Shown piece after piece: positions 63,972 to 64,000 of a stretch of 64,000 nucleotides of DNA. The DNA is taken from assembly GCA_032164245.1 (NCBI GenBank), contig JAVMKO010000022.1:14445845-14509844 (forward strand). Reading direction: 5' to 3'. The translations under genes and the position numbers were made by a program. The notes beneath the pieces were generated by a model, which worked only from the letters and a program-made list of their open reading frames with translations, was not told where the DNA came from and made no database searches. This stretch comes from Sternotherus odoratus. Taxonomy: Eukaryota > Chordata > Testudines > Kinosternidae. Position 1 is the first letter of the stretch. Every line of letters begins with the position of its first letter.

Positions 63972-64000
63972 GTAAAAAATTCAAAATGAATAGCACCTAT

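Overview
This is vertebrate nuclear DNA. It is AT-rich, with small exons in long introns, GT-AG splice sites and dense interspersed repeats. Two copies of a tRNA-derived SINE with a CR1-like tail, many CR1 fragments and several hAT and TA-flanked MITE families typical of turtles point to a cryptodiran turtle (inference; not tested by search). No bacterial, plasmid or phage feature is present.

Region 1 (1-10090) is upstream non-coding DNA with old repeats and a possible untranslated exon near 3050-3166. Region 2 (10091-17126, + strand) holds a complete, apparently intact NR1H5 gene (FXR-beta), a nuclear receptor related to the bile-acid receptor FXR. I assembled 12 exons with consistent phase, encoding about 561 residues. 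Three of them (15731-15765, 15843-15957, 16116-16235) add a 90-residue phase-symmetric cassette inside the ligand-binding domain, just before helix 7. Region 3 (17127-20780) is intergenic. Region 4 is a CpG-rich promoter (20780-21620) followed by SYCP1 (from 21335, + strand), the transverse-filament protein of the synaptonemal complex. I traced 30 coding exons (945 residues). The last one in view ends at 63971 and the 3' end of the gene lies beyond the window. SYCP1 next to NR1H5 matches the mammalian arrangement, where human NR1H5P lies close to SYCP1.

The two genes are unrelated in function: NR1H5 is a ligand-regulated transcription factor and SYCP1 a meiotic structural protein. SYCP1 shows two GC-AG introns, one exon whose expected donor reads GG instead of GT, and three consecutive 63-nt exons that each encode 21 residues (three heptads) of coiled coil.

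The introns contain dated transposon insertions with visible target-site duplications: six hAT MITEs (8-bp duplications), TA-flanked MITEs, a Helitron-like element, an antisense solo LTR (5-bp duplication), an inverted dimer of hAT transposase 3' ends, a U2 snRNA fragment, and a Ty3/Gypsy reverse-transcriptase remnant. The most interesting items are the NR1H5 cassette, the SYCP1 donor anomaly and the inverted hAT dimer.
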